Shown one piece after another: positions 58,732 to 64,000 of a stretch of 64,000 nt of DNA. A program made the position numbers and the translations under genes. The DNA is from Volvariella volvacea V23. Its lineage: Eukaryota; Basidiomycota; Agaricomycetes; Agaricales; Pluteaceae. Numbering within the stretch: the stretch's first letter is position 1; every line of letters starts with the position of its first letter. Location: assembly GCA_000349905.1 (NCBI GenBank), contig KB722760.1:124001-188000 (forward strand), written 5' to 3'. The notes under the pieces are model-generated. The model was given only the letters and a program-made list of their open reading frames with translations, had not been told where the DNA came from and searched no databases.

Positions 58732-61374
58732 TTAGACGGGGTTCTCATTGACCGCTTGCCTGGGGGGGCTGGAGGTGCTCGAGATTGGTCTCAAAGCCCT
58801 GTGCAATGGCGAACGAGGTGGTCTCAAGCCACCCCCTATGGTGGATATGTACTGATCATTATCCTTGGAATGTATGGAATCGTTAATTTCCTTGTTCGCC
58901 GGAGCCTCATGTAACGTCTCTAACGATTTCCTTGGTTGCAATTCCTCGATTTCGGATTTGCTTTTGTTATTTCTTGAGGTGGAGTAGGTTTCCCGTCCCA
59001 TCCAAACACACCAAACCGTGGACAGTCCAACCACGGCACAGGCAGAACCAAGTAGCCCTCGAGCGATAGATGTGGTCCCTGTGAAGAAGACGAGTAGAAA
59101 AGCAGAAACGAAAAACACGAGGCTAGAGCAGAAAAATAGCTGTTAGAAGTAATACGATGCATCATCAACTTGAAGCATAACTTACCCCCAGATTAGTAGT
59201 GCGTATGGCAGGCTGTATACAGTAGCTAAGGGTTCCAACCCAAGCGATGGGTGGTTCCGTGGAACAAGGAAGTTGAGCTAATACGCATTTTAACCCGTGT
59301 AAAGCGACGTAAAAGCATTTAATTTGTACGTACAGCATCATCTGCAGTGTATTTCACTTTGGTTCGTTGCTGTCGCACGAGAAGTAAACCGGTCAGGACG
59401 GAGCCCACGCTGGCCACAATAGAGACATAGCCAGCAACCTGGGCCGGGGAACTGTCCCATGACTTGTCGGAATCGGAATTAATACCCTGTACAGCTAAGA
59501 AAGCGATGTTCGCGTTAAGTAATACTGTAGCCTGCACAGAAGCGTTTTAATTTCTTTGTTATCTCTGGAATAAAGGATACACCTATAACTCACATATAGT
59601 ACCATCTCTGACCACTCCCGAAGAAGCTTTTCAACGAAATCCTGCCAGTGTTGAATGTTAATCATTCTATCTACCCACATCCTATCCAGCAAGCGAAGAT
59701 AGAGATCAGGAGCGAACCACAAGAGTGGGGATAATAGTTTAATCAGCCTGCTCCTTCTACCAAGTTGGTCTCCATGGACAGACTGGAGCTTATCTAGACG
59801 GGCACCCGGCTCGCCATGGTAATGATGGAATTTGTGGCGAGCTAGAAAGTGGTGTTAAGGAAAATCCTAGCCAGTAAAATTGTCCTCACCCATTGCACAC
59901 ATAATTCGACCTGGAATGACGGTAAGACTAGCATTCCGGTATGAATGAAAACTGATTTACCTATGGCAGCTGCACTACCTCCATGCTGTGTACCAATATG
60001 TTCTGGAATGCAATGCTTAAATCCAGAACTCAAACAGGACTTAAATAAATAAACCTACTTTGGAGGTTATTAACTAAGGCTAATATGTGCTGCAAGTCGT
60101 CCATATCGTATGGAGAAGTGGACGAATCTGTTGTCAAGAGATCTAGTACTCAATGGTTAGTAACTAAGCAAGTATTTAAAAGGACACAAATGCGGGCACC
60201 TGAAATGTTAAAGAGTGTAATATCACGAAATTCTTCCAAAATTCGTTCCGTTATCTCAAACGATCGAGGAAAGAGTAGACAGTGGTACCTATGGATCATC
60301 GTGAGCAGACACGGCCTGCCAAGCTGAAGCATCATACCAGTATTGTGACTCTACCTCGTGACCTAAATATGTTACTTGTCAGCTCATACCTCAAGGCAAC
60401 CGTAAAATGACCTACGAATTTGGGCAAATGACTCAACCCGTGCGACGGTTATATAACCTGGATAAATGCTTGCTTTGACGGGGTCGAGGTAAAAAATCGT
60501 CCTGGTCTGATGGTCGGCGAAGTAGTATGTGCAGTCCATTTCCTCAGCACCTTCAATAGATATCACATCCAAAACCAAATCAACGCCAGGGCCCACCCTT
60601 GCGTTTTCCTTTTTCAAGTGCTGAAAGATGATGTCGACTTTGTCATTGATCTGTGAGCACGTGGACTCATTGAATAAATTTGCGTCGGTAAAAACTCGCT
60701 ATAGGATAATGAGCTGTATGTCGAACGAGTGAATGTGTTCAACGACCTTTTCTTCATGAAAGAAGTACAATGCGCCCTCGGGATGCACAAAGGAACACCA
60801 GCCAGGTGGATCTTGTTCACTGAAATTAGAGAAAATATGAGGCTGTGCAGCTGTGCGCTGATCGAACCAACACACTTAAGATAGCTTGTAGTCAGAGGCG
60901 GGATAGTATGGTCGATGAATTTCTTGGAGCTGTGAGATGAAGGATGTGAATTATATCTGCGTAGAGCAAGAAGGGAACTGACATAGTAACTCGATTGTTA
61001 TATCGCGTATGTAATTCTGGGACGCCAGGCTGTATCTTCAGGTGCGCTAATGGGGCCATAGGCCGAGAAGTGTCAAGGACTTCAATTGAAGGTATATTGC
61101 CCAAGCCAGGCATAGCAGTTCGACGGTAAGAGTCACTGATCGTGGAAGTCGTACTTCCAGAACAAAAACCTCCAGTACTCGATTGATACGGCTCTCCACC
61201 GACAATTGAGTGGCGCTGGGTGCTCTGTCCATTACGGTATGGGGGCTCTACGCGGATAGAGCTAATAGAGGGACTTGGTGGTGCTTCGTCCTGTCTGTGT
61301 AGTGAATATAGCCCGGGCAATTCTCCCGGAGCGGCTCCGGAAATCGCTGGGGGCGCCGTTATTGGATCTCCCAT
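58732..61374 (-). CDS. WW-like, multi-membrane-span protein, copy 2
   Basis: Paralogue of the genes at 39967 and 62728. Start MGDPITAPPAISGAAPGELP; the Ser-rich N-terminus includes RRTAMPGLGNIPSIEVLDTS. An intron in the same phase as in copy 1 (AT/C) leads to SKKFIDHTIPPLTTSYLK, then the half WW-like motif DPPGWCSFVHPEGALYFFHE. The middle has MDCTYYFADHQTRTIFYLDP and GHEVESQYWYD; a later block ends near FHHYHGEPGARLDKLQSVHG. The membrane part includes LLWFAPDLYLRLLDRMWVD, ATVLLNANIAFLAVQGI, GYVSIVASVGSVLTGLLLV, VYSLPYALLIWG and FFVSAFLLVFFTGTT. The tail is hydrophilic and ends RQAVNENPV. About twelve short exons. No clear inactivating break was seen, though several junctions are modelled only from the paralogues. 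Confidence 0.75.
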
Positions 61375-62727
61375 CGTCAGGATTTGCAGCCAAGTAGTCA
61401 AATTGACTGACGTAGAACTGTTTCAAAAGGTTCCAGTGGGTGCAAGGGAGGGGTATACGCGTCCGCTCTCTTTATGTGTGCAATGCACACCAAGCGCACT
61501 AGGGTCAAGGGAATAGAGTTCCACGTGAGGTGGCCTGACGGCCATGACGACTCTCAGCAATGCACATGTGTGACACAGCATGAACAGCCTTGACATCTGT
61601 GTTCCCATCCTTCAAGTATGAGGACTTGGCGACGCCCTTTGGGTAGGATAAAGGTCTTGATCCAGCTTCGTCATTCAGTTGATTCTGTGTACATAGCTGT
61701 ACATTAAAACTTCTGAAGATGTGGTATACAAGTGAGTAATCTGGGCGCTTTCCGCTAGATTCGCGTCATTATGGCACATCCGCAAGGGAGAAACATACCG
61801 GATCCCACAAAGGCCAGCGGTGTATTTATCCCAGGTAAAGGCACAACTATGCTCTCACAGGACCCGTATCTGGCAAATCCAGCAAGTATCCCATCCGATA
61901 CACAACCTCAGAACGGCGAGCGATGCTCTAGCTCCCGGATTGATGAGACAACAGGCATTCCCCAAGATTCTTACTGTTGAAAGGACATTTTCTAATCAGT
62001 CAACAGGACAATGAAGCGAGCCTCGTGCTCGCAGTCGTGTATTAGCACGTTGTACATTCCTTTGACCAGATTTCCTTTTTTAGGACATTTAGCATGCCAC
62101 TCATTTTCCATACATATATATAGGCTTGTATTTACGATACGGAATACACAGTTTCGGCTATTACGAGTCTGGGATGTGATCTCGTCACTTACCACCGTTA
62201 GGATTGATTTTCTGAGTCTCCCGGGGGACTGAAGGACAATACAGCTTGAACGTCTGGACGTTATAGTCAAGGGTTATTCCAAATTTATAGCCAGGTGCGA
62301 GTCGGGAGTTGCCGGATCAACAATCCCAGGCTATACAGCAAAACCATTAATCCCATCCATTAACTGTTATAAAACCCTTGGCATTAAAAGGTGTTGGAAA
62401 TACCCTCATTACTTAGGTGCAATACAGATTGTGCCTTCTCCTCACAAAGGACATAGACCAATGACATGTTGTTATATAGGTGTGAGGTAATAAATAAACT
62501 ATCATGCCTGAATTCAATTCGTCCTACATGCGTATGAGTAAGTTGATAGTACATGAAAAAGCATAAGAAAAAGCAGGCATACATCCAGAGAAATTACTCC
62601 TAAGCTAATGCTACAAGAGTACACTAGCGCCCAATGGTATTCCCTCGAACCAGTCACAACAAAAGAAACTCTATACAAGCGCGTGAAAATAGATGAATGG
62701 ACTGTTGGTGTTAGTAAACAAAAAAAA
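61375..62727. other. Intergenic between WW-like copies 2 and 3
   Basis: About 1.35 kb, holding the upstream region of copy 2 and the 3' region of copy 3. One plus-strand frame of 69 codons (61771-61980, starting MAHPQGRNIPDPTKASGVFI) begins with an ATG but has no recognised family and no supporting context, so it is not called as a gene. Confidence 0.5.
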
Positions 62728-64000
62728 TCAAACACGATTCTCCACGTCTCCCATCGGGGATGTAGGAGCCGGGGGTACGCGGCTCACCCACGGAAGCCGC
62801 AAAGCCTTGAAGCCAGAGCTGATCATACTAAAGCTGAGTCTGTGTGTCTTTGTCGACTCTACAGCGGGCGTGGTAGATCCAGCATTCTCATTGCTGCTTT
62901 GTACATCAGAACTGCCTTGAAGCGACTTCTCTCCCACAGATTTGTTGGTGCTGTCTTGTCCCTCTTCTTGATCTTCACTGTCACCGTCGTCAGGTTCGTA
63001 ATCCGATTGCTTTTCCCAGCCCATCCAAATGCACCACACGGTGAGAACGACTATAGTCGCACATGCACAACCGACCAACGCTCGGGTTTCAGTGGTGGTA
63101 TCTTGGAAGAACACGAATGTGAATGACAAGACAAAGAACCACATACTATTAGCGAATACAGAAATCTAATTAGCGATGCAATACCCTCAAATTACAAATA
63201 ACTCACCTCCACATCAAAAGGGCATAAGGAAGACTGTACATAATGGCGAGGTGTTCCAGTCCCACAGCTTTCAGTTTACGCCTCTTGAGGAATGCAATCT
63301 GCGGGGGGGGGGAAGTTATGACTGACAACGATTCCAAGAACTAGAAACTTACCACATCATCGACCGTAACCTTGATCTTCGTTTGCTTTTGCCTGATGAG
63401 CAACAAACCAATAATAACGCATCCCATGCTGATAATAGTGGAGATATAACTCGAGATTTGAGCTGGATTTCGGTAGCCTGGATCGTCCGGGTCAGTGTCG
63501 ATACTCTGGATAGCCAGAAACGCGACATTGGCATTGAGCACAACTGTTGCCTATACGTCATCATAGAGAATGCGATACACATCTTAAATTATCATTAGTG
63601 CGCTAAAGAAAGTCGAAACATACGTATAGGACTATCTCGGTCCATTCTTTCACGAGCTTGTCCACAAACTTCTGCCACGATGGTTGGTGCATTACTTGAT
63701 CGACCCAGATGCGCTCCAGCGTTCGAAGGTGTACATCAGGGGCAGAGAATAGAAGTGGCGAGACACATGTTGCCAACCAACTCTTTTGCCCAAACTTAAA
63801 ACCGTGAATAGATTGCTGGTTATCTAGCCGGGCTCCGGGCTCTCCGTGGAAGTGATGGAACCTGTGTCGAGCTGAAGGGGGTGCTTCGTTAAGAAGAGAG
63901 TCGGATGGGTTGGGTAAATGTTATACCAAATTGATTCATGATTCTGCCTAGAGTCACTATCAACAACCTCTCAAGACGCAACATAACAACTGAAGGACTG
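62728..64000 (-). CDS. WW-like, multi-membrane-span protein, copy 3 (5' end outside window)
   Basis: Only the C-terminal half lies in the window; the N-terminus and any WW-like motif are beyond position 64000. Readable blocks match copies 1 and 2: RHRFHHFHGEPGARLDNQQS, SPLLFSAPDVHLRTLERIWV, VVLNANVAFLAIQSIDTDP, SYISTIISMGCVIIGLLLIR, then (after an intron whose acceptor lies in a run of C residues) IAFLKRRKLKAVGLEHLAIM and YSLPYALLMW. The last exon has MWFFVLSFTFVFFQDTTTE and ALVGCACATIVVLTVWCIWM. The acidic/Ser-rich tail (EPDDGDSEDQEEGQDSTNKS) ends SPMGDVENRV. It lies 1.35 kb upstream of copy 2 in the same orientation, consistent with tandem duplication. Confidence 0.78.
63303..63312 (-). repeat. 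C10 homopolymer at a splice acceptor
   Basis: Ten consecutive G on the plus strand read as ten C followed by GCAG on the gene strand, directly before the exon beginning ATTGCATTCC. The homopolymer therefore acts as the pyrimidine tract of the intron. Confidence 0.75.

Noticed and set aside
61771..61980. 69-codon plus-strand frame between WW-like copies 2 and 3
   Set aside because: Starts with ATG but is short, matches nothing I know and has no supporting context.

Overview
The window looks like a nuclear scaffold of a filamentous basidiomycete. Genes are split by many short GT-AG introns (about 45-65 nt), sit close together and often share divergent promoters. The gene families point to Agaricomycetes; the WW-like/multi-membrane-span family and my recollection of related proteins suggest Cantharellales (Rhizoctonia/Ceratobasidium type), but that placement is inference. 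Two 100-N assembly gaps are present (8151-8250 and 55282-55381).

Layout. 0.8-18.2 kb is dense and housekeeping: a Par14-type parvulin (-), the ribosome recycling ATPase RLI1/ABCE1 (+), a large SMRT/NCoR-like two-SANT co-repressor (-), the GPI transamidase subunit GPI17/PIG-S (+), and the GID ubiquitin ligase subunit FYV10/GID9 (+). A 3.4 kb gene-poor stretch holding one cryptic exon pair separates the last two. An intron-containing tRNA-Thr(CGT) (-) lies at 18.3 kb and a PAQR seven-span membrane protein (+) at 18.9 kb. After 2.4 kb without genes comes a cytochrome P450 (+, 22.7-25.1 kb). A tight cluster follows: RRG9/neugrin (-), a coactosin-like ADF-H protein (+), a diamine-acetyltransferase-like GNAT (-) and NAC beta EGD1 (+).

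The stretch 29.4-33.7 kb is poor in genes but carries a candidate Sm-type structured RNA near 33.3 kb. It is followed by a very large LIM protein (+, 1506 aa, with an ER/K-rich helix). The right third is accessory in character: three paralogues of a WW-like, multi-membrane-span family (39.97-42.45 +, 58.73-61.37 -, 62.73->64.0 -), interleaved with the alpha-COP coat subunit (+), an XPG/FEN1-type nuclease (+), a fungalysin M36 metalloprotease (+) and poorly resolved intergenic DNA.

The genes do not form a metabolic cluster. The organising themes are head-to-head pairs (parvulin/RLI1, SNT1/GPI17, RRG9/coactosin, GNAT/EGD1) and the local expansion of the WW-like membrane family, which is the best candidate here for an undescribed system. 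Exon boundaries were read by eye from splice signals, frame continuity and family similarity, so they are models.
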